64,000 bases of DNA, taken from contig NZ_WRXN01000021.1 of the NCBI RefSeq assembly GCF_009758205.1, positions 23,414-87,413 on the forward strand, in the 5' to 3' direction. Both the position numbers and the translations under genes were made by a program. Under the pieces are notes generated by a model. That model did no database searches. It saw nothing but the letters and a program-made list of their open reading frames with translations, and was not told where the DNA came from. Shown here one piece after another: positions 8,866 to 17,857 of the stretch. The DNA comes from Chitinophaga tropicalis. Its GTDB lineage: Bacteria; Bacteroidota; Bacteroidia; Chitinophagales; Chitinophagaceae. Every line of letters begins with the position of its first letter. Position 1 is the first letter of the stretch.

Positions 8866-10692
8866 ATGAAACGACTTGGAATTATCACATTATTCAGTGT
8901 GTTTTTGGGCCTTTCCTCTCAGGCACAGCAGACACAAAAACATACCTTCACATTAGGGGATACCGCATTTCTACTGGATGGAAAACCACTCCAGATGATC
9001 TCCGGCGAGATCCACTATCCCCGCGTACCCCGCGAATGCTGGAGAGCCAGGATGAAAATGGCCAAAGCAATGGGGTTAAATACCATAGGCACCTATGTTT
9101 TCTGGAATGTACATGAACCGGAAAAAGGACAGTATGACTTTTCCGGCAACAACGATATCGCCGCTTTTGTAAAAATAGCACAGGAAGAAGGACTCTGGGT
9201 AGTATTACGCCCAAGCCCATATGTTTGCGCAGAATGGGAATTCGGTGGATATCCCTACTGGTTACAGAAGATCAAAGGATTACAGGTACGTAGTAAAGAA
9301 CCGCAATACCTGGAAGCCTACAGGAACTATATCAAAGCTGTAGGTAAACAATTGTCACCTTTACTGGTGAACCACGGTGGCAACATCCTGATGGTACAGA
9401 TCGAAAATGAATACGGTTCTTATTCGAACGATAAAGACTACCTTGAAATAAACAGGAAAATGTTCGTAGAAGCCGGATTTGACGGTCTGCTCTATACCTG
9501 CGATCCCGAAGCTGCTATCAAAGACGGACATCTGCCTGGCCTGCTGCCCGCTATTAACGGCGTAGACAACCCTGTAAAGGTAAAAAGGCTGATCAATGAA
9601 AATCACAGCGGCAAAGGCCCATATTATATAGCTGAATGGTATCCGGCCTGGTTTGACTGGTGGGGCACAAAACACCATACCGTGCCTTATACCCAATACC
9701 TCGGCAGGTTAGACAGCGTTTTATCTGCCGGTATTTCCATCAACATGTACATGTTCCATGGCGGTACTACCAGAGATTTCATGAACGGCGCAAATGCTAA
9801 CGATCACACGCCATACGAGCCACAGATCAGCAGCTACGACTATGATGCTCCACTGGACGAAGCAGGTAACGCAACAGAAAAATTCATGCAGTTCCGTAAA
9901 GTGATAGCAGCGCATTTGCCTGCAGGAACAGTACTGCCTGAAGTACCGGCTGCAAGACCGGCAATCACCGTTCCTGCCATCAGCTTCACCCGCTCTACAG
10001 CCCTGACAGATATGCTGCCTAAACCGGTAAGCAGTGTAAAGCCACTTACCTTCGAAGACCTCAGTCAGGCATATGGTTGGGTATTATACAGCACCACACT
10101 TGAAGGCAATACCAGCGCCTGGCTGAAAGTAAAAGAGCTGCGCGACTATTGTGTAGTGCTGGTGAACGGAAAGAAAGCAGGTGTACTGGACAGAAGGTCC
10201 AGACTGGATAGCGTACAGCTGCAACTGCCTGCAGGCAAGGTGAAACTGGAACTGCTGGTAGAAAACCTGGGCCGTATCAACTTCGGGCCTTACCTGCTGG
10301 AGAATAAGAAAGGTATCACTGAAAAGGTATTATGGAATAATAAGGAAGTAACGAACTGGCTGCAATACAAACTGCCTTTCAACAAAAAGCCTGTTGGCAA
10401 AGTAGTGAAAGCAAAAGCCGGCTCGAATGGCCCCGTACTGAAAGAAGGTACATTCGAACTGGCAGCCACCGGCGATACTTACCTCGATATGAGCAACTGG
10501 GGTAAAGGCGCCGTATGGATAAACGGTCATAACCTTGGCAGATACTGGGAAGTAGGTCCTCAGCAAACATTATACATTCCGGCTGAATGGCTGAAGAAAG
10601 GTAAGAATGAGATCGCAGTGCTGGAACTGATCAAACCTGAAGCTGATAAAGTATCAGGCCTTGATCACGCCATACTGGATGTGCTGAAGTAG
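8866..10692 (+). CDS. Glycoside hydrolase family 35 beta-galactosidase
   Basis: Exo-acting beta-galactosidase, probably periplasmic, with a signal peptide ending near LSSQAQ. The TIM barrel starts with MISGEIHYPRVP and GTYVFWNVHEP. The family active-site region is LMVQIENEYGSY (acid/base Glu182), and the nucleophile is in YIAEWYPAWFDWWG (Glu257). A C-terminal jelly-roll has the GAVWINGHNLGRYWEVGPQQ motif. At 608 residues it matches short bacterial GH35 enzymes. It starts 10 bp after the GH30 stop and ends PUL 1; it would release galactose from the products of the GH30 enzyme (inference). Confidence 0.95.
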   Translation: MKRLGIITLFSVFLGLSSQAQQTQKHTFTLGDTAFLLDGKPLQMISGEIHYPRVPRECWRARMKMAKAMGLNTIGTYVFWNVHEPEKGQYDFSGNNDIAAFVKIAQEEGLWVVLRPSPYVCAEWEFGGYPYWLQKIKGLQVRSKEPQYLEAYRNYIKAVGKQLSPLLVNHGGNILMVQIENEYGSYSNDKDYLEINRKMFVEAGFDGLLYTCDPEAAIKDGHLPGLLPAINGVDNPVKVKRLINENHSGKGPYYIAEWYPAWFDWWGTKHHTVPYTQYLGRLDSVLSAGISINMYMFHGGTTRDFMNGANANDHTPYEPQISSYDYDAPLDEAGNATEKFMQFRKVIAAHLPAGTVLPEVPAARPAITVPAISFTRSTALTDMLPKPVSSVKPLTFEDLSQAYGWVLYSTTLEGNTSAWLKVKELRDYCVVLVNGKKAGVLDRRSRLDSVQLQLPAGKVKLELLVENLGRINFGPYLLENKKGITEKVLWNNKEVTNWLQYKLPFNKKPVGKVVKAKAGSNGPVLKEGTFELAATGDTYLDMSNWGKGAVWINGHNLGRYWEVGPQQTLYIPAEWLKKGKNEIAVLELIKPEADKVSGLDHAILDVLK

Positions 10693-10707
10693 TAAATAGT
10701 ATAGCCG

Positions 10708-10938
10708 CTTTTTAAAAACAATAACTTCTTCCTGAAAGCAGTAGTTAAAAACAATAACTTCTTCCTGAAAGCAGTAGTTAAAAAAAATAACCTGTTCCTG
10801 AAAGCGGTAGTTAAAAAAAATAACCTCTTCCAGAAAGCAGTAGTTAAAAAAAATAACCTGTTCCTGAAAGCAGTAGTTAAAAACAATAACCTCTTCCTGA
10901 AAGCGGTAGTTTTTAAAACAGTAGCTTCTTCTTTTCAA
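10708..10938. repeat. 33-bp tandem repeat, about seven copies
   Basis: Units start at 10708, 10741, 10774, 10807, 10840 and 10873, with a degenerate seventh at 10906. The consensus starts GTAGTTAAAAAC and ends TTCCTGAAAGCA. Copies differ at only a few bases. On the plus strand the units are free of stops in the frame that runs into the downstream regulator and would read VVKNNNFFLKA. No plausible start codon precedes them, so I treat them as non-coding intergenic repeats. The unit equals about three helical turns. Confidence 0.9.
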
Positions 10939-10965
10939 AAAAAAAGCCGGCCGCAGGCCCCCACC

Positions 10966-11010
10966 ATCAAAAAAAACGCTTTTGCCGCAGGCAAAAGCGT
11001 TTTTTTTGAT
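10966..11010. terminator. Strong bidirectional terminator hairpin
   Basis: Perfect 21-bp arms (10966-10986 and 10990-11010) with a GCA loop, starting ATCAAAAAAAACGC and ending with eight T and GAT. A smaller GGCC-GCA-GGCC hairpin lies just upstream at about 10949-10959. The arrangement suits termination in both directions between PUL 1 and the regulator gene. Confidence 0.85.
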
Positions 11011-11043
11011 ATGTTTGCCCCGAATACCTACAAATACAGTGAA

Positions 11044-12702
11044 ATGGAAAAGAACGTCGGAGAAAGTGCTATTTCTAACAATGAAACCCTTTTAGAGCAA
11101 CTAAGACAGAAAGAACAGGAACAGGCAATACTACTAAACGTAGGTAGCAGTATCGCCGCCGCCAGGAAAAGAGAAGACCTCTGGAACATCATAACCAGGC
11201 AGTTGCTGGACCTGTTTGGAGGAAAATACTATACCCTTTGCCTGATCAATGAAGACGGAAAAACACATACACCTTTTTTGCATAGTGATGAACGCACTAT
11301 CAGGTCAAGAACAGAAGACAGCCCTATCATTCACGAACATCACCCTGTTGAAGATGGTATTTTCAATGTAGCCATAGCCTCAGACAAACCGCTGATCTAC
11401 GATCTTGCAGGCCTCATCAGAAACAAAAATATACCCGCCTATATTTATCACTGGTTCAACGCCGGCATTAAGGAAATGCTGCTGGTAAAGATCAGTAATG
11501 GTAATGAGACGAAAGGACTATTATACTTCTACAGCACAACAGCTAACGCTTTCTCCCCATCAGGCTTCAGATTGCTGACAGGTATCGCCGATCAGCTGGG
11601 AACAGGCATATCTAATGTCCTGGCCAATGAAAAGATAGAACAGCAGCTGGAAGAGATAAACAGGTATAAACAAAGACTGGAGAATGAGAACCTCTACCTG
11701 CAGGAAGCCCAGAGAAACAGTGGAGATTTTTCAGAGATCCTGGGTACTTCGGAAGAGATACAGAAAGTATTCACACTCATTTCGAAAGTAGCGCCTTCAG
11801 ATTCTACTGTATTGTTGTCTGGCGAAACCGGCACAGGTAAAGAGCTCGCAGCAAGAGCTATTCATAATGCCTCTCCTCGGAGTAAAAAACTGATGATAAA
11901 GCTGAATTGCGCGGCAATGCCTCCCAACCTCATAGAAAGCGAGTTGTTCGGGCACGAGAAAGGAAGCTTCACCGGTGCATTGGACAAGCGCATAGGAAAA
12001 TTTGAACTGGCCAATAACAGTACCCTGTTACTGGATGAAATAGGAGAGCTCCCGCTTGAAATGCAGGCTAAGCTATTGAGAGTGCTGCAGGAAAAAGAGA
12101 TAGAAAGAATAGGAGGGAGGGGAACTATCAGGGTAAATGTACGCATCATAGCAGCCACAAACCGCAACCTGGAAAAGGAAGTACAGGCCGGCCGGTTCAG
12201 GGCAGATCTCTATTACCGCCTCAATGTATTTCCTGTCACATTACCCTCTTTAAATAGACGCAGGGAAGATATCCCGCTGCTGGCCACTCATTTTGCTGAA
12301 AGATATGCACGGAATGTAGGTAAGCCGGTCCCCGCCATAACACCCAAAGCCATGGAGACATTGATGGAATACTCCTGGCCGGGTAATATCAGGGAACTGG
12401 AACACCTTATTGAAAGAACTGTGCTGCTAAATAACGGCCCAACTATCAAACAGTTCTACCTCCCCGTTGTAAATAAAACTTCCGGGGCAGTAAAAGAAAC
12501 CGGCTTTAAAGTGCAGACCCTGGAAGAAGTGGAACGTGAATATATTCTGAAAGTGCTCAGGCTTTGCAACGGCAGGATAGCAGGGCCTAACGGAGCCGCT
12601 GTGCGCCTGGATCTGCCATCTACTACGCTCAGTTCAAGAATGCAGAAACTCGGTATTAAGAAGGAGCATTACGTGAAACCGGATGAAACTGATACGAATT
12701 AA
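11044..12702 (+). CDS. Sigma54-dependent regulator with N-terminal GAF domain
   Basis: Bacterial enhancer-binding protein. I choose ATG 11044 (MEKNVGES) because the alternative ATG 11011 touches the terminator hairpin. The order is a GAF sensor domain (about residues 20-200), a short coiled coil, an AAA+ domain with Walker A GETGTGKE, a sigma54-contact loop ESELFGHEKGSFTGA (GSFTGA instead of GAFTGA), Walker B LLLDEIGEL and WPGNIREL, then a Fis-type HTH near the end (SSRMQKLGIKKEH). It has no receiver, so it probably answers a small ligand or redox signal sensed by GAF. The target genes are not evident. Confidence 0.92.
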   Translation: MEKNVGESAISNNETLLEQLRQKEQEQAILLNVGSSIAAARKREDLWNIITRQLLDLFGGKYYTLCLINEDGKTHTPFLHSDERTIRSRTEDSPIIHEHHPVEDGIFNVAIASDKPLIYDLAGLIRNKNIPAYIYHWFNAGIKEMLLVKISNGNETKGLLYFYSTTANAFSPSGFRLLTGIADQLGTGISNVLANEKIEQQLEEINRYKQRLENENLYLQEAQRNSGDFSEILGTSEEIQKVFTLISKVAPSDSTVLLSGETGTGKELAARAIHNASPRSKKLMIKLNCAAMPPNLIESELFGHEKGSFTGALDKRIGKFELANNSTLLLDEIGELPLEMQAKLLRVLQEKEIERIGGRGTIRVNVRIIAATNRNLEKEVQAGRFRADLYYRLNVFPVTLPSLNRRREDIPLLATHFAERYARNVGKPVPAITPKAMETLMEYSWPGNIRELEHLIERTVLLNNGPTIKQFYLPVVNKTSGAVKETGFKVQTLEEVEREYILKVLRLCNGRIAGPNGAAVRLDLPSTTLSSRMQKLGIKKEHYVKPDETDTN

Positions 12703-12809
12703 TCTGCCCTTATAACTATGATTTATTCAGATAATCATTAAAAAATTGAAGATTCTTCTGAATTTAAGACAAAAAAGTTTAATATTTGCCCCTCCGGCCA
12801 GCAAAGCTT

Positions 12810-12847
12810 AAGCCTTCAAAACCCGAAAAACCCGAAGGCTTTCTTTA
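12810..12847 (+). terminator. Terminator-like hairpin between the regulator and the next gene
   Basis: Arms AAGCCTTC (12810-12817) and GAAGGCTT (12834-12841) followed by TCTTT. It probably ends the regulator transcript. A near-consensus box (AATATTTG, about 12780-12788) lies upstream of it, so a leader role for the next gene cannot be excluded. Confidence 0.55.
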
Positions 12848-12869
12848 TGGAGTATAACCAAATAAAACT

Positions 12870-13967
12870 ATGGAACAGGATTTCCCCATATCTTCCTTTC
12901 TGGAGATAAAAAAGCACTTCAGCACGGAACAAAAGAAATTTGAAAAAGAAAAAGCCATCTGGAAAACCATCAGGGCATCTCTTACTGAAGCTGAAGCCAA
13001 TCAGCTGGACGAACAGTTTAAAACCATCTTTGAAACCACTACAGACCCGCAGTTATTAGAGCAGCTAATGAAAAAAGGCGCCTCTGCCAGGTTGCTGGGA
13101 AACGATGAACTGGGTTCACACAATCTGGCTATGGTTGTCCGGGAGCTTGTGGATGCCAAAACAAAGGAAGACCTGGAAATTGCCGCCGGCATCATCAGAA
13201 CAACGATCATTGCAGGCGCAGACCTCAACAGCCAGAAAGCATATTGGGGGAATGGAGGAGCGATTGCTATCATATGGCTCTGTGTGTATCTGGCACGTGC
13301 GCTCGATACCTATGGAGATTTGAAGACTCTTGATCAATATCACTATTGCTACAGGATCTTTACATGGGTAGCAGACAATACTGCCGTCACTGAAGCTATG
13401 CAGGGTGATTGGCATCCTTTTTATGTATTCCTGAATTGCCTGAAAAAGTCCCCTGAGGTGGAAGATCTTCAGGAGAAATTAATATTGCAGATGATGGGAC
13501 TTGATTGGACCATCTTCACCTCAACACATGAACACCTCAGCACTTCCTTTTTCAGCCGGATTATTAACTTCAATCCCGGATTCCTGACCCTGCTCGTTCC
13601 TTATGAACATAAACAACTGGAATCCTACCTGGACGTTGTTCAGAAAAACATAAGTCCTATGGTTATAAAGAACTTCTTAAACGGCTTTACCAGCAATAAT
13701 AAAGCAAGAAAACATTTCAGGGTGTTCTTTTCACTCAGACCGCACTGGTTGTTGCAGCTGATTATCACCAGTGCTCCGGAAACAGTCTTCAATCTAGTTA
13801 AAAGGAATGAACAGGATCTCCTGGTCCCATTCCTGAAACATTATAAGCGGGAGATTGCTGAACTAAGAGATGAAAAAAAACAGACCTTATTGCAACATGC
13901 CATGGCATCCAGAGGGGTAGTAGAAAATACTATTCAGCTTTTACGTCAGTATGTTCAGCAGGCCTGA
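12870..13967 (+). CDS. Hypothetical protein, helical
   Basis: 365 residues, with no signal peptide or membrane segment. I do not recognise the family. The protein looks mostly alpha-helical, with a charged N-terminal stretch (IKKHFSTEQKKFEKEKAIW) and a C-terminal end resembling a single ankyrin-like helix pair (KQTLLQHAMASRGVVENTIQLL). It is convergent with the response regulator gene, 33 bp apart. Base composition is like that of its neighbours. A cytosolic location is inferred. Confidence 0.8.
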   Translation: MEQDFPISSFLEIKKHFSTEQKKFEKEKAIWKTIRASLTEAEANQLDEQFKTIFETTTDPQLLEQLMKKGASARLLGNDELGSHNLAMVVRELVDAKTKEDLEIAAGIIRTTIIAGADLNSQKAYWGNGGAIAIIWLCVYLARALDTYGDLKTLDQYHYCYRIFTWVADNTAVTEAMQGDWHPFYVFLNCLKKSPEVEDLQEKLILQMMGLDWTIFTSTHEHLSTSFFSRIINFNPGFLTLLVPYEHKQLESYLDVVQKNISPMVIKNFLNGFTSNNKARKHFRVFFSLRPHWLLQLIITSAPETVFNLVKRNEQDLLVPFLKHYKREIAELRDEKKQTLLQHAMASRGVVENTIQLLRQYVQQA

Positions 13968-14000
13968 TAGGGAAGGCCTGCCAATTAAGGGAACAATATG

Positions 14001-15359
14001 TTATTTGTAAGCCTGCTTTATTCCCAGCCGCTTTATCTTCGAATACAAAGTAGGCGCAGGTATTCCTAACATCTCAGCTGCCCCTCCCGGCCCTGACACC
14101 TTTCCATCTGCTGCCTGCAACGCATTCATAATATGCGTCCTTTCCATTTCATCCATCGTCTTTGTCTTGCCGGGAACAGCTATGCTCTCTTCAGTCAATG
14201 TTGCAGATAAAGGCAGGTCAATATGATCTATTTCACTTCCTGCATATAAAAGTACATAACGCTCCATCAGGTGCTCCAGCTCACGGATATTACCCGGCCA
14301 GGAATATTGCGCCAGCTGCTGCATAGCATCCTCGCTGACAGAAGGCGCCGGCAAACCATTCTTCTGCGCATATTTTTCAAGGAAATGATAAACCAGCGGC
14401 GGGATATCTTCCTGTCTTTTTCTCAGGGGAGGAAGCACTATCGGGAAAACGCTGAAGCGGTAATACAGATCAAGCCTGAACCGTCCCTCCGCCACTTCTC
14501 TTTCCAGCGTTCTGTTGGTAGCCGCAATGATCCGTACATCAACTTTTATACTTTCATCCCCACCAACCCGTTCTATCTCTTTTTCCTGCAGCACTCTCAA
14601 TAATTTGACCTGCGCATCCGGGGGGAGTTCTCCTATCTCATCCAGGAAAATAGTACCACCATCGGCCTGTTCAAATTTCCCATGTCTTTTCTGACTGGCG
14701 CCGGTAAATGCTCCTTTTTCATGACCAAAAAGTTCTGTTTCTATAAGCGACAGGGTAATTGCGGCACAGTTAACAACAACAAATGGTTTATTGCTTCTCG
14801 AAGATAACCTGTGAATGGTTCTTGCGGCAAGTTCTTTACCGGTGCCGCTTTCGCCGGTTAGCAATACGGAAGTCTCTGTGGGAGAGACTATCCTGATCTG
14901 TTCCATAAACTCCCTCGCCGCAGGACTGTCACCGGTCATTCCTGGCTGAGCCGGAACATCTTCATCCGGCACTCTTTCCTTCTCAATATTATACCTGTAG
15001 CTGGCAATATCCAGCATCACAAAAAGATCTTTTTCCCTGAAAGGCTTAATGAGAAAACCATAAGGCCGGGTTACTTTCGCAGCTTCCAGGATACTGGCAT
15101 TGGTATTGGCTGATATATACAGGAAAGGTATCTTCTTCTGCATTAGTTCTTTTCCCAGGTCTATTCCCGTCAGTTGCCCTTTCAGCATGATATCAAGCAA
15201 TACCCAGTCCGGCTTTTTTTCGTCTATCAGTTCATACGCCTGCTCAACAGAAACTGCAATACCACAAACAGTATATCCTGCTTTCTTCAATATATGACGG
15301 AGATCATTGGCTACAATGAACTCATCTTCAACTATCAGTATTTTCCCATTATCAGGCAT
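14001..15359 (-). CDS. NtrC-type sigma54-dependent response regulator
   Basis: A receiver domain at residues 5-120 (LIVEDE, phospho-acceptor Asp56 in LLDIML, Lys in IKPF) is followed by an AAA+ domain with GESGTGKE, a canonical GAFTGA loop, IFLDEIGEL and WPGNIREL, and a C-terminal Fis-type HTH (APTLYSKIKRLGIKQAYK). It overlaps the end of the histidine kinase gene by 8 bp, so the two are translationally coupled and almost certainly partners. It activates RNA polymerase-sigma54 after phosphorylation. Its AAA+ and HTH parts resemble those of the GAF regulator at 11044, so the two may be related paralogues. Confidence 0.95.
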   Translation of the reverse strand: MPDNGKILIVEDEFIVANDLRHILKKAGYTVCGIAVSVEQAYELIDEKKPDWVLLDIMLKGQLTGIDLGKELMQKKIPFLYISANTNASILEAAKVTRPYGFLIKPFREKDLFVMLDIASYRYNIEKERVPDEDVPAQPGMTGDSPAAREFMEQIRIVSPTETSVLLTGESGTGKELAARTIHRLSSRSNKPFVVVNCAAITLSLIETELFGHEKGAFTGASQKRHGKFEQADGGTIFLDEIGELPPDAQVKLLRVLQEKEIERVGGDESIKVDVRIIAATNRTLEREVAEGRFRLDLYYRFSVFPIVLPPLRKRQEDIPPLVYHFLEKYAQKNGLPAPSVSEDAMQQLAQYSWPGNIRELEHLMERYVLLYAGSEIDHIDLPLSATLTEESIAVPGKTKTMDEMERTHIMNALQAADGKVSGPGGAAEMLGIPAPTLYSKIKRLGIKQAYK

Positions 15360-17631
15360 TGGTAGTAGTAAATGCAGTTTTATTAAAAGTAAAGTCCCGG
15401 CACAGGAAATGCACAGTGATGATCACCCCCGGATTATTATTACGGATACTGAAAACACCGTCCAGCTGCAGACTTAAACCCTGCATCAGGCTCATGCCCA
15501 GTGAATCCCGTTCGGTGATATCTGTCTCTTCATCAAAGCCAACGCCGTTATCTGAAATAGATAACAGTGAATCCCCATCTGGCTTGTGTTTTAACGATAC
15601 CCGGATAATTCCTTTCCTGTTATCAGGAAAAGCATATTTGATGGCATTACTGACAGCTTCGTTCAGTATCAGTCCCAGCGGAGCGGCCTGCACAACATCC
15701 ACCTCAACGGCATCAATATCCAGCTCAAAAGTTATTCTTCTCCCTGTTTCAAAGCTATCCTGCATGTATCCGACCAGTTCCCTGATATACCATGCCATAT
15801 TGATCTTGCCGGGATTATCCGTCTGGTAAAGCCGCTGGTGAATGAGCGACATGGCATACATCCTGTGCTGGCTGTTACGGATAGCCGCCAGGGCGTCTTT
15901 ATTGTCAAGGTACCTGGACTGTGTATTCAGCAGGCTGATAATAACCTGTAAGTTATTTTTTACCCGGTGATGGATCTCTTTTAACAGCCATTCTTTATCC
16001 TCCAGCAGCTTTTTCAGCACCACATTCTGCGCATTGATCTCTTCCTGCTTGATCTCCAGCTGGATGTTTGTCTGTTTTCTAAGCCGGTAACGGTTATACA
16101 TCAGGAAAAAGAAGACAAGCAGCACAAATACCCCGGCAATAATAACATTCCTGACCACTTTTTCTTTCTGCAGAGATGCTTCCTGCAACTGGCTTTTCTG
16201 AATAAGGAGCCTGATGTTCTGATCTTTCTGCTCCGTTTCAAATTGTATCTGTAGCTGCCCCAGCTGTCGGGACTGCATAATGTGCATCAGCGAATCAGAA
16301 AGCAACTTGTAATTTTTAAAATGGATAAGAGCGGAAGACGTATTGTCACTGGCCGAATCTGCCCTGTAAGATAGCAGCTCTGCCTGCGCTGTCCTTAGTA
16401 ATGTTGCGTGGTTGGAAGATTGTGCAGCAAAAAAGGACAACAGATATGGATGGCTTTCCTTGTATTTCCCCAATGCCTGAAGATATTCAGCAATGAACAC
16501 ACGCATCACCTGGACCAGCGTCCCGCTTAGCTGATCACTCTCATAGATGCTGAGCACCCGCCGGAAATATTGCTCTCCGTCCCTGTACTTCTTCATAGAC
16601 ATCATAATGTTGAGAGCCAGCAGGTTAAATTGGAACTGGTCATATACATCTGTCGACGGCAGGATAGCTGCTGCTGCCATAAGGGTATCCAGCGCCTGTC
16701 GATATGCCCCCTGTTTCCTCAGTGCATCCGAGATATTGAACAGCAGCAGCTGTATAGAGCCGGTATCTGTGTTGCTGTGCGCATAATGCAACCCCTTCCG
16801 GAAATAGAAAAGTGCTGTACTATCTGCGTTTATACTGAAATAACTGAGACCAACACGATTGTAGATAGTAGACATCAGTAAACTGGTATCTTTAAGCTCC
16901 TCGCCGGTCTTCATTGCAAGAAGATTATATCTCAGGGATTGTAGGAAATCACCCTTGTTATTATATATTTCTCCGATTATTCCGTATGCCCCCTGAAGCC
17001 GCTTAAAACCAATACTGTCATAAATTGCAAGTGCCCCATCGAGGTATGCCAGCGCAGTGGCATGATCCTGCTTCAGATGATACAGGTCTCCGATAAATTC
17101 TTTCAGTACCCCCTCCTTGTACCTGTTACCCAGACTATGATAGATACGCAACCCCTGCTCATATAAACTGATCTTCATAGGAAGGTCCCTCTCCTGGTTA
17201 GAGTAGGTTCCTCCAAGTTCTATCACTGCTTCTGCTTCCAGCCATAACGGGCCTGTCTTTTTGAATATAGCCAGGGCCTCACCGGCAAGTCCCCGGCCTT
17301 TCTCCGATTGCCCCATTTCCCTGTAGGCCTTGGCCAGCAGCAAACGGCTTTCTCCCACACCCTGCTCATAATGTAATGTGCGGCTCAGCTTTTCCATTTT
17401 CCCGGAAATAGCCATCGCCTTCTCCATATCTGCTTTAAGAGAACCAGGCCTGTCCAGGTATGACTCCCCAAGCGTTCTTAGCTTTGTTATTGCAGATGTA
17501 TCTGCAAACTTTTGATCTATTGCTTTTCCGATCGATGCCGGTTCTTGCGCAGATTGTGCATAGCATATACCTGCCGCTCCGAAGAAGATGGCAATAAGAA
17601 CAAGCAGCAATACTGGTTTTACATTTTTCAT
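15352..17631 (-). CDS. TPR-containing sensor histidine kinase (HisKA_2 type)
   Basis: A signal peptide (ending GICYAQSA) precedes a periplasmic TPR array (about residues 50-450; units such as YKEGVLKEFIGDLYHLKQDH). One membrane helix follows (VIIAGVFVLLVFFFLMYN), then a coiled coil and a HisKA_2 dimerisation domain with EIHHRVKNNLQVIISLL (His near residue 550). The ATPase domain has EAVSNAIKYAFP, ISDNGVGF and SLGMSLMQGL. The topology puts the TPRs outside the cytoplasm as the sensor. The partner is the response regulator that overlaps its 3' end. Confidence 0.93.
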   Translation of the reverse strand: MKNVKPVLLLVLIAIFFGAAGICYAQSAQEPASIGKAIDQKFADTSAITKLRTLGESYLDRPGSLKADMEKAMAISGKMEKLSRTLHYEQGVGESRLLLAKAYREMGQSEKGRGLAGEALAIFKKTGPLWLEAEAVIELGGTYSNQERDLPMKISLYEQGLRIYHSLGNRYKEGVLKEFIGDLYHLKQDHATALAYLDGALAIYDSIGFKRLQGAYGIIGEIYNNKGDFLQSLRYNLLAMKTGEELKDTSLLMSTIYNRVGLSYFSINADSTALFYFRKGLHYAHSNTDTGSIQLLLFNISDALRKQGAYRQALDTLMAAAAILPSTDVYDQFQFNLLALNIMMSMKKYRDGEQYFRRVLSIYESDQLSGTLVQVMRVFIAEYLQALGKYKESHPYLLSFFAAQSSNHATLLRTAQAELLSYRADSASDNTSSALIHFKNYKLLSDSLMHIMQSRQLGQLQIQFETEQKDQNIRLLIQKSQLQEASLQKEKVVRNVIIAGVFVLLVFFFLMYNRYRLRKQTNIQLEIKQEEINAQNVVLKKLLEDKEWLLKEIHHRVKNNLQVIISLLNTQSRYLDNKDALAAIRNSQHRMYAMSLIHQRLYQTDNPGKINMAWYIRELVGYMQDSFETGRRITFELDIDAVEVDVVQAAPLGLILNEAVSNAIKYAFPDNRKGIIRVSLKHKPDGDSLLSISDNGVGFDEETDITERDSLGMSLMQGLSLQLDGVFSIRNNNPGVIITVHFLCRDFTFNKTAFTTTNA

Positions 17632-17641
17632 TATCAGCTGG

Positions 17642-17649
17642 CAAATTTA
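17642..17649 (-). promoter_or_regulatory. Candidate -7 promoter box for the kinase/regulator operon
   Basis: On the minus strand TAAATTTG matches the Bacteroidota TAnnTTTG box exactly and lies about 10 bp before the kinase ATG. A clear -33 TTTG at the usual distance is lacking. The divergent intergenic region also holds near-repeats of ACCAGGATAA (about 17769-17792). Confidence 0.45.
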
Positions 17650-17857
17650 CAAAAGACACCTGCATTTTTTGAAATTCTCAAAACCTTAAAGAAAAGTTAC
17701 CTCCACATCTGGTTCACATCAGGTCCGCGTTAACTCCACTGTTAAAGCATGGATAATAACTGCATAAGACCAGGATAACACCAGGATAATACCTTGTATA
17801 AGCCGCTCAACCTTATTCCCCTTCCCCGATCCACTTTTTTCTGTTAACTTGAAATCT

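Noticed and set aside
10654..10938. Minus-strand frame of 94 codons with repeats like NYCFQEEVIVF
   Set aside because: It is only the reverse reading of the 33-bp tandem repeat; no signal, start context or homology.
17760..17800. ACCAGGATAA near-repeats as regulator operator
   Set aside because: Only two to three imperfect copies without symmetry; too weak to list as a site.
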